From: Clostridiales bacterium
GTDB taxonomy: Bacteria > Bacillota > Clostridia > Christensenellales > Aristaeellaceae
Assembly (NCBI GenBank): GCA_012837525.1
Contig: DUQZ01000069.1
Location: forward strand, 1 to 35,420
Direction: 5' to 3'
Length of the DNA: 35,420 bases
The notes below the pieces were generated by a model that saw only the letters and a list, made by a program, of their open reading frames with translations, did not search any database and was not told the DNA's origin. Positions 16,190-24,575 of this stretch are shown here, piece after piece (positions within the stretch are counted from its first letter, which is position 1; every line of letters starts with the position of its first letter). The position numbers and the translations under genes are program-made.

Positions 16190-18844
16190 TCAGTGGGTCT
16201 TGCCTACCTTGCGTTGGATAATTTTCACAACCTCCACAATCGGGATCACGCACAGTGCCAGGAGCAGGCTGATGCCAAACTCCTGCAGGCTGATCATCTT
16301 AAACTTGAAAGCCTCGCGCAGGAAGGGCACATAGATGACGGCTGCCGTTAGGATTGTGGACACCGCCATGCCGATGTACAGGCTCTTGTTGTGGGTCTTG
16401 AGGGTAAAGATGGAGCGGGTGGTGGAGCGCATGTTAAGGGAGTGGAAGACTTCTGCCAGGCTCATGGTGAGGAAGGCCATGGTCACCCCGTCCTTGGAGA
16501 TGCCCTGCGCCAGCGGCACAAAGGACCATTCGCCTGATTCCATAAAGTGGCCGATGTAGTAGGCCAGCAGGGTCAGCGCGGCCACCATGACGCCCTGGTA
16601 GAGCACATTGAAGCCCAGGCCGCCCGCGAAGATGCCTTCATTTTTATCCCGCGGCGCGCGGGTCATGATGTCCAGGTCCGGCGCTTCAAAGCCCAGCGCC
16701 AGCGCCGGGAATGTATCGGTAATCACGTTGATCCACAGCAGGTGGACGGGTTCCAGGATGATAAAGCCCACCATCGTCGCGATGAAGATGGACAGCACCT
16801 CTGACAGGTTGGAGGACAGCAAAAACTGGATGGCCTTGCGGATGTTGTCATAAATCCGCCGGCCTTCGGAGACGGCGCTCACAATGGTGGCAAAATTGTC
16901 ATCCGCCAGCACCATGTCCGCCACGTTCTTGGTGACATCCGTGCCCGTGATGCCCATGCCCACGCCGATGTCCGCCTTTTTGATGGAGGGCGCGTCATTC
17001 ACGCCGTCACCGGTCATGGCGGTCACCTGGTTGTGATCCTGCCAGGCGGTGACGATGCGCACCTTGTGTTCCGGCTGCACACGGGCATAGACAGAGTAGT
17101 TGGTGATGGTCTTTTTTAATTCCTCATCGCTGATCTCATCCAGCTGCGAGCCGGTGATGGCCTCCTCCGCGGTCTTGATCATCTCAAGCTGCTTGGCGAT
17201 GGCCACCGCGGTGTCCTTGTGGTCGCCCGTAATCATGATGGGGCGGATACCGGCCTGACGGCACTCCGCCATCGCGGGGATGACCTCCGGCCGCACCGGG
17301 TCCACCATGCCCACCAGGCCGATGAAGACCAGGTCCTGCTCCAGGGTTTCGGGCTGCTGGTCTTTTGGCATATTGTCCCAATCCCGGAAGGCGGCGCCCA
17401 GCACGCGCAGGGCGCGGCTGGCCATCTCGGTGTTCTGGGCCAAAATCTCCGCCCGTTTGGCATCTGTCAGCGGCTGGATGGCTTTGCCGTCCCAGGTTTT
17501 GGCGCACTGGCGCAGCAATTCATCCGGCGCGCCCTTGGTGTACTGGCGCAGGCTGCCGGTTTCGTCTTTGATGAGGGTGCTCATCAGCTTGCGGATGGAG
17601 TCAAAGGGCGCTTCGCCCACCCGCTCATGGGTCTCATTCAATTCGGACTTGGGCAGGCCCAGCGTGGCGGCATAGGTGATGAGGGCGTTTTCCGTCGGCT
17701 CACCAACCGCTTCGCCGTCCTCCCATTCCGCGTCAGAGGCCAACGCCATCGCGCGCGCCAAGAGCAGCTTATCCTCCGTGCGCTCCTCCACCACGGTCAT
17801 CTTGTTTTGGGTTAAGGTGCCCGTCTTGTCCGAGCAGATAATCTGGGTGGAACCCAGGGTTTCAACAGCGGTTAAACGCCTGATGATGGCGTTGCGGCGG
17901 CTCATGTTGGTGACGCCCACGCTCAGCACGATGGTGACCACGGTGGCCAGCCCCTCCGGGATGGCGGCAACAGCCAGGGAGACGGCAATCATAAAGGTGC
18001 GCAGGATCGCGTCCAGGCTGAAATCGCCCACACGCACCAGGGAGAATACAAAGATAAATAAACAGATGCCCAGCACAATCCAGGTCAGAATACGGCTCAG
18101 CTGGGACAGCTTGATCTGCAGCGGCGTCTGGCCCTCCACCGTTTGGGTGATGGCGTGGGCAATCTTGCCCATTTCCGTATCCATGCCGGTGGCGGTGACC
18201 ACAGCCTCCCCGCGGCCGTACACCACGGTGGAGCCCATATAGCACATGTTCTTCCGGTCGCCCAGGGGGACATCCTTCGCGGTGTCGCTTAGCTTCATGG
18301 CGGCGGCGTCCTTGTTGACCGGCACGGATTCACCGGTCAGGGCGGCCTCCTCAATCTGCAGGCTGGCGGATTCGATGATGCGGCAATCGGCCGGCACCTC
18401 GCTGCCCGCTTCCAACAGGACAATATCGCCCACCACCAAGTCCTCCGCGTGGATCTGGCTGACATGCCCCTCGCGCATCACCATGCAGACGGCCGCGGAC
18501 ATGGTCTGCAGGGCTTCGATGGCCTGCTCGGCTTTGTTTTCCTGGTACACGCCCAAGATGGCGTTAAGCAGCACCACCGCCAGGATGATGATGACATCCG
18601 TCAGCCCCTCGCCGGAGATGACGCTGGTGACGCCGGACACCAGGGCCGCTGCCATCAGGATGATCAGCATGGGGTCTTTTAACTGATGCAAGAAGCGCTG
18701 TAGCAGCGTGTCCTTCTGCGCCTCCTGCAGCTTGTTCTTGCCGTTTTTGGCCAGGCGGTCGCTTGCCTCCTTCTGGCTTAAGCCCTCCGGGCTGCTGCCG
18801 GTGTGGGCAAGGACATCCTCTTTGGTCTCCAAATACGCTTTCAT
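16190..18844 (-). CDS. P-type Ca2+-transporting ATPase (SERCA/PMCA-like)
   Basis: Integral membrane pump that exports Ca2+ at the expense of ATP. The 884-residue protein has the P2A layout: N-terminal cation ATPase domain, actuator T-G-E-S, transmembrane 4 motif A-A-I-P-E-G-L, phosphorylation site D339 in C-S-D-K-T-G-T-L-T, nucleotide-binding K-G-A-P-D, hinge T-G-D-G-V-N-D-A-P and a C-terminal group of helices. Calcium site residues are visible: Glu of P-E-G-L, N and E of S-S-N-L-S-E-V in helix 5, N, T and D of N-V-I-T-D-T-F-P-A in helix 6 and Glu of S-L-A-E-V-F-H-S-L-N in helix 8. This supports Ca2+ rather than heavy metals. AAAGGAG precedes ATG at 18844, and a good SigA promoter lies upstream, divergent from the mrfA promoter. 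Confidence 0.93.
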   Translation of the reverse strand: MKAYLETKEDVLAHTGSSPEGLSQKEASDRLAKNGKNKLQEAQKDTLLQRFLHQLKDPMLIILMAAALVSGVTSVISGEGLTDVIIILAVVLLNAILGVYQENKAEQAIEALQTMSAAVCMVMREGHVSQIHAEDLVVGDIVLLEAGSEVPADCRIIESASLQIEEAALTGESVPVNKDAAAMKLSDTAKDVPLGDRKNMCYMGSTVVYGRGEAVVTATGMDTEMGKIAHAITQTVEGQTPLQIKLSQLSRILTWIVLGICLFIFVFSLVRVGDFSLDAILRTFMIAVSLAVAAIPEGLATVVTIVLSVGVTNMSRRNAIIRRLTAVETLGSTQIICSDKTGTLTQNKMTVVEERTEDKLLLARAMALASDAEWEDGEAVGEPTENALITYAATLGLPKSELNETHERVGEAPFDSIRKLMSTLIKDETGSLRQYTKGAPDELLRQCAKTWDGKAIQPLTDAKRAEILAQNTEMASRALRVLGAAFRDWDNMPKDQQPETLEQDLVFIGLVGMVDPVRPEVIPAMAECRQAGIRPIMITGDHKDTAVAIAKQLEMIKTAEEAITGSQLDEISDEELKKTITNYSVYARVQPEHKVRIVTAWQDHNQVTAMTGDGVNDAPSIKKADIGVGMGITGTDVTKNVADMVLADDNFATIVSAVSEGRRIYDNIRKAIQFLLSSNLSEVLSIFIATMVGFIILEPVHLLWINVITDTFPALALGFEAPDLDIMTRAPRDKNEGIFAGGLGFNVLYQGVMVAALTLLAYYIGHFMESGEWSFVPLAQGISKDGVTMAFLTMSLAEVFHSLNMRSTTRSIFTLKTHNKSLYIGMAVSTILTAAVIYVPFLREAFKFKMISLQEFGISLLLALCVIPIVEVVKIIQRKVGKTH

Positions 18845-18894
18845 GCTTGACTCCTTTGTTAGGAACCGGAAGGGTACATCTGTGATACCACTTG

Positions 18895-18924
18895 ATAATA
18901 ATGATACCCAATGGCGGCTGTCAA
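18895..18924 (-). promoter_or_regulatory. Promoter of the Ca2+-ATPase gene
   Basis: On the minus strand a perfect -35 TTGACA (18924-18919) and -10 TATTAT (18900-18895) are separated by 18 nt, about 50 nt before the start codon. It is divergent from the mrfA promoter in the same 193-nt intergenic region. Confidence 0.75.
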
Positions 18925-18987
18925 TTCTTATTTATCATCAGAGTGCCAGACACAGGAACAAATGTTCCCTAAAATGCGCCAAATCCC

Positions 18988-19016
18988 TTGTATGGTGTTC
19001 TTTGATTTGCTATACT
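18988..19016 (+). promoter_or_regulatory. Promoter of the mrfA-spoU unit
   Basis: TTGTAT at 18988-18993 and TATACT at 19011-19016 are 17 nt apart, with +1 expected about 15 nt before the start codon, giving a very short leader containing GGAGGG. Confidence 0.6.
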
Positions 19017-19037
19017 TCACAAACGGAGGGTCACCAC

Positions 19038-21317
19038 ATGAACGTTGAACAATTAATCGATCACCTCAGAGAGGACAAGGGCTTTTTGTCCTGCGTCAGC
19101 AATTGGGAGGTGCTGCCCGCGCGGGCAGCGCAGTATGCCGCCTGGCCCGAGGGCGTCCCCCAAAAGGTACAGGACGCGCTGATGGAGCGCGGCATCACCA
19201 AGCCTTACACCCACCAGGCGGAGGCGATCAACAAGGCGCTTGCCCGTGAGGACGTCTGCGTGGTCACGCCCACGGCCTCCGGCAAAACCTTATGCTACAA
19301 CGTGCCCATTTTGTCAGAAGTTTTAAAGAACGACGACGCCCGGGCTCTGTACATCTTCCCCACCAAGGCGCTCTCGCAGGACCAGGTGGCGGAATTGTAT
19401 GAACTCATCACCGCGATGGACGTGGACATCAAAACCTATACCTACGACGGGGACACGCCTGCTGCCGCCCGCAAGGCCATCCGCCAGGCAGGGCATGTGG
19501 TGGTGACCAACCCGGATATGCTGCACAGCAACATCCTGCCCCACCATACCAAGTGGGTCAAGCTGTTTGAAAACCTGCGCTTTATTGTAATAGATGAGAT
19601 CCACACCTACCGCGGCATCTTTGGCGCCAATTTGGCCAATGTCCTCCGGCGCCTGATGCGCCTGTGCGCCTTTTACGGCAGCAATCCGCAGTTTATCCTG
19701 TGCAGCGCCACCATCGCCAACCCCGGTGAATTGGCCGCGCAATTAATTGGCAGGCCGGTAGCGCTGGTGGATCAGTCCGGCGCGCCCATGGGCGAGAAGC
19801 ACATTGTGTTTTATAACCCGCCGGTGGTGAACAAGCAGCTGGGCATCCGCAAGTCCGCGCTCAGCCAGGCGCGCATGCTGGCATCCATGATGCTCAAAAA
19901 CCAGGTGCCCACCATTGTGTTTGCCAAAAGCCGGGTGCAGGTGGAGGTCTTAACCAAGGCCCTCAAGGAGCAAAAAAGCGATGTGCTGGGCAAGTCCTCC
20001 ACCGTGCGCGGCTACCGCGGCGGCTATTTGCCCCAGGAGCGGCGGGAGATTGAGCGCGGCCTGCGCAGCGGGCACGTCAATATGGTGGTCACCACCAATG
20101 CCCTGGAGTTGGGCATCGACATCGGCTCATTGGATGCTTGCATCCTGTGCGGCTATCCCGGCACCATTGCCAGCACCTGGCAGCAGGCCGGCAGGGCAGG
20201 GCGCAGGATGGGCCACAGCCTGACCATCCTGGTGGCATCCAGCGCGCCGATTGACCAATACATTATTTCGCATCCGGAATATTTCTTTGCCCAGTCGCCG
20301 GAGAACGCCCTCACCAACCCGGACAACCTCTATGTGCTGCTCAACCACTTCAAGTGCGCGGCCTTTGAGTTGCCTTTCCGGGATGACGAAGGCTTTGGCA
20401 ACGCGCCGGGGACGGACAGCCTGAAGCAGTATCTGCAGGAGGCGGGCATCATCCGCCATGTGGGGGATACCTATTTCTGGTCGGCGGAGGATTTCCCCGC
20501 CAGCGAGATCAGCCTGCGCACCGCGATGACAGAAAACTTTTTGATTATGGACATCACCGATCCCGCTCGCGTGCGCATGGTGGGGGAGATGGACCGCTTC
20601 ACTGTGCCCATGCTGCTGCACGAAAACGCCATCTACCTGCACGAGGGCGTGCAGTACCAGGTGGAGACGCTGGATTTTGACGCCTGCAAGGCCTTCATCC
20701 GCCGGGTGGATGTGGATTACTACACCGACGCGGACTTGAACGTCAGCCTCAGCTTGCTGGACATCTCCCAGCAGGCGCCCCACGCCGGCCAGGGCGAGGT
20801 GAAGGTGACCAGCCTGGTCAAGATCTTTAAAAAAATGAAGTTTGACACCGGCGAATCCCTGGGCTATGGCCCGGTGCGCCTGCCGGAGACGGACATGCAC
20901 ACCACCGCCATGTGGCTTACCCTGCCCGCGCGCGTGACGGGTGACTTCAGCAATGACGCGCTGCAAAACGGCATGATGGGCATCTCCAACCTGCTGCGCA
21001 TCGTGGCGCCCCTGTATTTAATGTGCTCCCCGCGCGACCTGGCCATCAGCTACCAGGTCAAAAGCCCGTTTACGGACCTGCCCACGCTGATTTTGTATGA
21101 CAACTGCCCTGGTGGCATTGGCCTGTCCGAAAAAGCCTTCCTCATGCGGCGGATGCTCATCGCCCACGCGGCAGGCGTGGTCAAGGCCTGCGGCTGTGAA
21201 TCCGGCTGCCCCTCCTGCGCTGGCCCGGTCAACCAGATCGGCGTGGATGGCAAACAAATGGCCATCAGGCTGCTGGCAGTGCTGGAAGATTTGCTGGCCC
21301 TGGATCAGGAGGGCTGA
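19038..21317 (+). CDS. mrfA: DExH-box helicase with C-terminal DUF1998/zinc domain, MrfA (YprA)-like
   Basis: Superfamily 2 DNA helicase. The 759-residue protein matches the length and plan of Bacillus YprA/MrfA, which takes part in repair of mitomycin-type lesions. It has a Q-motif-like T-H-Q-A-E-A, Walker A P-T-A-S-G-K-T (Lys83), D-E-I-H (186-189), C-S-A-T-I, and in the second RecA domain N-A-L-E-L-G-I-D-I-G and Q-Q-A-G-R-A-G-R. The C-terminal DUF1998 region has C-P-G-G-I-G and the Cys cluster C-G-C-E-S-G-C-P-S-C, the zinc-binding signature of the family. ATG at 19038 follows GGAGGG; the open frame further upstream runs through the promoter and is not coding. The exonuclease partner mrfB is not next to it; a SpoU methyltransferase follows after 3 nt. 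Confidence 0.88.
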   Translation: MNVEQLIDHLREDKGFLSCVSNWEVLPARAAQYAAWPEGVPQKVQDALMERGITKPYTHQAEAINKALAREDVCVVTPTASGKTLCYNVPILSEVLKNDDARALYIFPTKALSQDQVAELYELITAMDVDIKTYTYDGDTPAAARKAIRQAGHVVVTNPDMLHSNILPHHTKWVKLFENLRFIVIDEIHTYRGIFGANLANVLRRLMRLCAFYGSNPQFILCSATIANPGELAAQLIGRPVALVDQSGAPMGEKHIVFYNPPVVNKQLGIRKSALSQARMLASMMLKNQVPTIVFAKSRVQVEVLTKALKEQKSDVLGKSSTVRGYRGGYLPQERREIERGLRSGHVNMVVTTNALELGIDIGSLDACILCGYPGTIASTWQQAGRAGRRMGHSLTILVASSAPIDQYIISHPEYFFAQSPENALTNPDNLYVLLNHFKCAAFELPFRDDEGFGNAPGTDSLKQYLQEAGIIRHVGDTYFWSAEDFPASEISLRTAMTENFLIMDITDPARVRMVGEMDRFTVPMLLHENAIYLHEGVQYQVETLDFDACKAFIRRVDVDYYTDADLNVSLSLLDISQQAPHAGQGEVKVTSLVKIFKKMKFDTGESLGYGPVRLPETDMHTTAMWLTLPARVTGDFSNDALQNGMMGISNLLRIVAPLYLMCSPRDLAISYQVKSPFTDLPTLILYDNCPGGIGLSEKAFLMRRMLIAHAAGVVKACGCESGCPSCAGPVNQIGVDGKQMAIRLLAVLEDLLALDQEG

Positions 21318-21320
21318 TAC

Positions 21321-22049
21321 ATGCCGCCGCTTGAGCCCTACAAACGCCACCTGCCCTATACCTACGCGCTGGGGCTGTATCCAGCCATCCAGGCGCTGGA
21401 ACTGGTGCCCTCTTTGGTATCCCGTGTGCTGGTGCACAGCAAACTGGGCACGGGGGAGGGCGCGCGCACGCTGCTGGACACCTGCGCGCGGCTTGATATC
21501 CGTGTGGAGCAGGCGGACCGCGTGCTGCGCCGCGTTTCCGGAAAGGACAACTGCTTTGCCGCCGCGGTGGTGAACAAGGCATTTCAACCGCTGGATCCTG
21601 CAAAAAACCACCTGGTGCTGGTGAACCCCATGGACGCGGGCAACCTGGGCACCATCCTGCGCAGCGCGCTGGGCTTTTCCTATCTGGATATTGCCCTCAT
21701 CACCCCCTGCGCGGATGCCTTTGATCCGTCCGTGATGCGCGCCAGCATGGGCGCGGCCTTCTCCTTACGGATAGTTGAGTTTGACAGCTTTGAAGCCTAC
21801 CAGGCGCAAGCAGGCCCGCGGGCGGTTTACCCCTTTATGCTCTCAGACCGTGCCAAGCCGCTCTCAGCTATCATCCCGCAAAAAAACAGCCCCCACAGCC
21901 TGGTCTTTGGCAATGAGGGCAGCGGCTTACCGGACGCTTTTTTACAGGTCGGCCAGCCGGTGATGATTGAGCAGTCAAGCGCGATCGACTCCCTGAATCT
22001 GGCCGTCTCCGCCGCGATTGGGATGTACAGTTTTTCAATAAATGATTAG
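21321..22049 (+). CDS. SpoU/TrmH-family RNA 2'-O-methyltransferase
   Basis: SPOUT-fold enzyme that uses S-adenosylmethionine to methylate a ribose 2'-OH in tRNA or rRNA; the target cannot be told from sequence. The 242-residue protein has an N-terminal substrate-binding part and the three SpoU motifs: N-P-x-D-A-G-N-L-G-T-I-L-R (motif 1), V-F-G-N-E-G-S-G-L-P (motif 2) and I-D-S-L-N-L-A-V-S-A-A-I-G-M-Y (motif 3), which build the knotted SAM site. The start lies 3 nt after the mrfA stop with AGGAGGG upstream, so it shares the mrfA transcript. It ends in TAG. No terminator lies directly behind it; the next one on this strand is at 22840-22864. Confidence 0.9.
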   Translation: MPPLEPYKRHLPYTYALGLYPAIQALELVPSLVSRVLVHSKLGTGEGARTLLDTCARLDIRVEQADRVLRRVSGKDNCFAAAVVNKAFQPLDPAKNHLVLVNPMDAGNLGTILRSALGFSYLDIALITPCADAFDPSVMRASMGAAFSLRIVEFDSFEAYQAQAGPRAVYPFMLSDRAKPLSAIIPQKNSPHSLVFGNEGSGLPDAFLQVGQPVMIEQSSAIDSLNLAVSAAIGMYSFSIND

Positions 22050-22149
22050 ACTTTTTGACTCATTTCGGGTTTGAGTGGAATAGACAAAAGGGTAGCAGAC
22101 ATGGCGTTAAGGCACGAGTAACGGCACCTCAGCAAACTGCAATTGGTCA

Positions 22150-22728
22150 CTATAGGTATTCTTCATTAAAATGGCCATAATAAATTTTCTTAATATTGTG
22201 AGATAAAATGCTGTTCCAGCTTTCTTCTAATCTCTTGTCCTTGTATCCCGATATGGTATGAAGCGGGGATAAATCGCCAACGATCGCTATCCCCTCATCA
22301 AGTATGACAGAAATGCTGTCATCACTATGTCCAGCTGTGTGGATCACTTCACCCTCAATTCCAAGCCTAAAAAGGAAACTTCGGCTATCAGCACAAGACA
22401 TAAATAAGATTTTACTGCCATCAATTGGCTTGAATGGTGTGTTTTTGTCTTTTGAAAAAATACTATCAGAGCAATGAATGTACGCTCTTTGTTCCTCAAA
22501 AGCAATTAACGTCATACCCAATTCAATGAACTCTTGCGATATGCCCATATGGTCGGGATGGAAATGCGTCACGATTAAATATTCTATATCACTTATCTTA
22601 ATATGGTTTTCTTTTATACATTTGAAAAAGGCTGGTAATGTGCCTGCCCAATCAGTATCAATCATGACTCTGTTATTGATACAATAGCACCTTGTGTTTC
22701 CATATTTCAATGTCTTAACTTCGTTCAT
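22150..22728 (-). CDS. Metallo-beta-lactamase-fold hydrolase in an AT-rich, probably acquired segment
   Basis: A 192-residue protein with the MBL metal signature T-H-F-H-P-D-H (H55, H57, D59, H60), a later H-T-A-G-H-S-D-D-S and V-G-D-L-S and a final G-H-F-N-E. These fit a dinuclear Zn or Fe site of the broad glyoxalase II/RNase Z-like superfamily; the substrate is unknown. ATG at 22728 follows GAAGGTG; an upstream ATG at 22806 is unlikely because it lacks a site. The gene is visibly richer in A and T than its neighbours and uses AT-rich codons such as ATA and TTA, suggesting horizontal transfer. It sits alone in minus orientation between the mrfA unit and the rsmG operon, and its start overlaps a remnant of another frame. 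Confidence 0.8.
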   Translation of the reverse strand: MNEVKTLKYGNTRCYCINNRVMIDTDWAGTLPAFFKCIKENHIKISDIEYLIVTHFHPDHMGISQEFIELGMTLIAFEEQRAYIHCSDSIFSKDKNTPFKPIDGSKILFMSCADSRSFLFRLGIEGEVIHTAGHSDDSISVILDEGIAIVGDLSPLHTISGYKDKRLEESWNSILSHNIKKIYYGHFNEEYL

Positions 22729-22816
22729 CAAGCACCTTCGCAAATGCGATTTGCTGTTCACGGTATTCGTTGTAATACGCGATTCTGTCACACACAACTT
22801 CGGCATTAGCCGTCTT
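22715..22816 (-). pseudogene. C-terminal remnant of a lost gene preceding the MBL-fold gene
   Basis: Directly upstream of the MBL-fold gene, on the same strand, the frame starting after the rsmG stop codon reads about 33 residues of protein-like sequence (including C-D-R-I-A-Y-Y-N-E-Y-R-E-Q-Q and A-F-A-K-V-L-D-E) and ends in TAA 11 nt inside the MBL gene. It has no start codon or ribosome binding site. The amphipathic, charged composition and the stop/start overlap with the next gene suggest the tail of a former upstream partner that was truncated when the segment was captured. This is inference; the parent family is not recognised. Confidence 0.4.
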
Positions 22817-23509
22817 TTATAATGGATCCTTCCCCGGCGTACCCGCCTTGCGCGGGTATTTTTTGGGTGTGAGGCGTGTTTTCTTCACTACCTGGATATA
22901 GTGGCTGCGGCCGGGGATCTTAAGGTCAATCAAGTCCCCCAATTCTCCGCCCAAAATGTTCGCCGCGCGCTGGCCGTCCGCCTGCTCCTCAAACACCGCC
23001 GGCCCCTTCCAGCACAAGGCCTGCCCGCCCGGCTTCACATAGGGCAGCAGGTATTCCAGCAGCTGGTTCAAGGGCGCCACCGCGCGCGCGACAGCCAGGT
23101 CAAAGCGCTCCCGCAAGGCAGCCTTGGCCAGGTCCTCCGCGCGGCCGCAGGCCAGGGTGACGTTTTTAAGCGCCAGCGTATCAATCACCGTCTGCAAAAA
23201 GGCGCAGCGCTTCTGCTTGCTCTCAAGCAGGGTGACCTCACAATTAGGCCTGGCAATGGCCAGCGGCAGCCCCGGAAAGCCCGCGCCTGTGCCCACATCA
23301 ATGATGCGCGCATGCTGCGCAATCAATCCCTTGCTGATGGGCAGCAGGCTGTCCGCGTAATGGCGGATGGTCATCTCCCCCTCCGGCACGTTGGTCAAAT
23401 CCATCCGCTGGTTATGGGTAAGCAGCAGTTCGTGATAGGCGCGCAGGCGCGCCTTGGCATCCATGTCCAGATTTATCCCCAGGGAAGTGAGCAATTCAAG
23501 ATCAAGCAT
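22817..23509 (-). CDS. rsmG: 16S rRNA (guanine527-N7)-methyltransferase RsmG
   Basis: SAM-dependent methyltransferase that makes m7G527 in 16S rRNA; loss in other bacteria gives low-level streptomycin resistance. The 230-residue protein has N-Q-R-M-D-L-T-N, the SAM site I-I-D-V-G-T-G-A-G-F-P-G-L-P-L-A-I, L-L-E-S-K-Q-K-R, the A-V-A-P-L region and the conserved C-terminal K-K-Y-P-R-K-A-G-T-P. ATG at 23509 overlaps the holA stop by 8 nt, so it is the last gene of the walJ-to-rsmG operon. Its final codons contain the plus-strand terminator described at 22840-22864. No minus-strand terminator was identified after it. Confidence 0.96.
   Translation of the reverse strand: MLDLELLTSLGINLDMDAKARLRAYHELLLTHNQRMDLTNVPEGEMTIRHYADSLLPISKGLIAQHARIIDVGTGAGFPGLPLAIARPNCEVTLLESKQKRCAFLQTVIDTLALKNVTLACGRAEDLAKAALRERFDLAVARAVAPLNQLLEYLLPYVKPGGQALCWKGPAVFEEQADGQRAANILGGELGDLIDLKIPGRSHYIQVVKKTRLTPKKYPRKAGTPGKDPL
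22840..22864 (+). terminator. Plus-strand intrinsic terminator inside the 3' end of rsmG
   Basis: TACCCGC (22840-22846), loop CTTGC, GCGGGTA (22852-22858) and six T residues. It lies antisense within the codons for K-K-Y-P-R-K-A-G of rsmG. It is oriented to end transcripts coming from mrfA-spoU, whose last gene stops 790 nt earlier. Confidence 0.65.
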
Positions 23510-24575
23510 GGCGCTGCCCCGCGCTTTCTTTTTTCAGGGCAATCAGGCCCAGCACCAGCTGTTCCAGGCTGCCCTCCTCCGCGATCTGGCCGCTTTTAAC
23601 CAGGTATTCCTGGTTGATGCACTGTTTGTACGCGCTTTTTAACTGATCGATGGAATAACCCATGGCGGAGTTCACAATGCGCCGGACCACAAAACCGGGC
23701 ACGCCCAATTCCGAGGCGATGGCAGCCTGGGACGCCCGGTCCTGCGTCATGATGCGCGCGAAAAGCAGCTGGCGGTAGTGCCGCTGCAGCAGGGCCAGCA
23801 GCATCAATCGGGATTCCCCGCCCTTTAACATCTCATTCATCAAGGGCAGCGCCTCTGCCGCGCGGCCATCCGCCACCTTGTCGGACAGGTCAAACACCCT
23901 GTACTCCACACTGAAGGTGGCGATGGCGTCAATGTCCTGCTGGGTAACGGCGCCCTTGCCATGCGTAAAGGCGGCAATCTTGGCAATCTCGCTCTTGAGC
24001 GTCAGCAGCTCCTTGCCCACAGCGAAGACCAGGTGCTCGGCCGTCTGCCGGTCAATCTTCAACTCAAAATTGGCGAACTCCCGCTCCACCCAGCGGGTGA
24101 GCCGGTTTTGATCCAGGATGTCAAAATTGACGATGCCGCCCAGGTCCTTGATTTTCTTGTACAGCCGCTTTGCGCCATTGGCCTTGCCGCGCACAAAGAA
24201 GACCAGGCACACGGTATCCGGCAGCCGGTCCAGGTAGGTAACCAGGCCATCTTTGCCGCGGGCGCTGGCGGCTGGCGTGTCCTCGTCTTCCTCTGACGCG
24301 GCCTTGGCGGCGCGGCCCATCAGCTGCTGGCTGTCTTTGATGACCACCAGCCGGCGCTCCTCCATGATGGGCAGGGTTTCACACACCGCGATGACCTCGC
24401 TGTCATCGGGATTGACCAGCACGCTTTCGTTCATCATGGCCATGGGGCCTTTGAGCAAGGCTTTTTTCAGGTCCGCCAGCGCGCTTTCCTTGCCGTATTC
24501 CTCCTCGCCCTCAAATAAATATAATCGGGCGATGGTGCCCTTTTTGAGGTGCTGATAAAACTCCTGAAAATCCAC
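23502..24575 (-). CDS. holA: DNA polymerase III delta subunit
   Basis: Clamp-loader subunit that opens the beta sliding clamp. The 357-residue protein shows the family order: an N-terminal AAA+-like domain starting Y-L-F-E-G-E-E-E-Y and containing L-P-I-M-E-E-R-R-L-V-V-I, a middle segment with L-V-F-F-V-R, then R-L-T-R-W-V and E-I-A-K-I, and a helical C-terminal domain with F-D-L-S-D-K-V and L-L-A-L-L-Q-R-H-Y-R-Q-L-L. It starts with GTG (24575) immediately after the comEC stop (TAAGTG), with GGAGG just upstream. It overlaps rsmG by 8 nt. A comEC-holA pair is common in Firmicutes; rpsT, often next, is absent here. Confidence 0.94.
   Translation of the reverse strand: MDFQEFYQHLKKGTIARLYLFEGEEEYGKESALADLKKALLKGPMAMMNESVLVNPDDSEVIAVCETLPIMEERRLVVIKDSQQLMGRAAKAASEEDEDTPAASARGKDGLVTYLDRLPDTVCLVFFVRGKANGAKRLYKKIKDLGGIVNFDILDQNRLTRWVEREFANFELKIDRQTAEHLVFAVGKELLTLKSEIAKIAAFTHGKGAVTQQDIDAIATFSVEYRVFDLSDKVADGRAAEALPLMNEMLKGGESRLMLLALLQRHYRQLLFARIMTQDRASQAAIASELGVPGFVVRRIVNSAMGYSIDQLKSAYKQCINQEYLVKSGQIAEEGSLEQLVLGLIALKKESAGQRHA

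Noticed and set aside
18708-19037. N-terminal extension of the MrfA-like helicase
   Set aside because: The extra frame crosses the ATPase start and both divergent promoters; ATG at 19038 follows GGAGGG.
22050-22149. Small gene or RNA between the SpoU gene and the MBL gene
   Set aside because: No frame with a ribosome binding site, and only a weak 5-bp inverted repeat without a T-run was seen.
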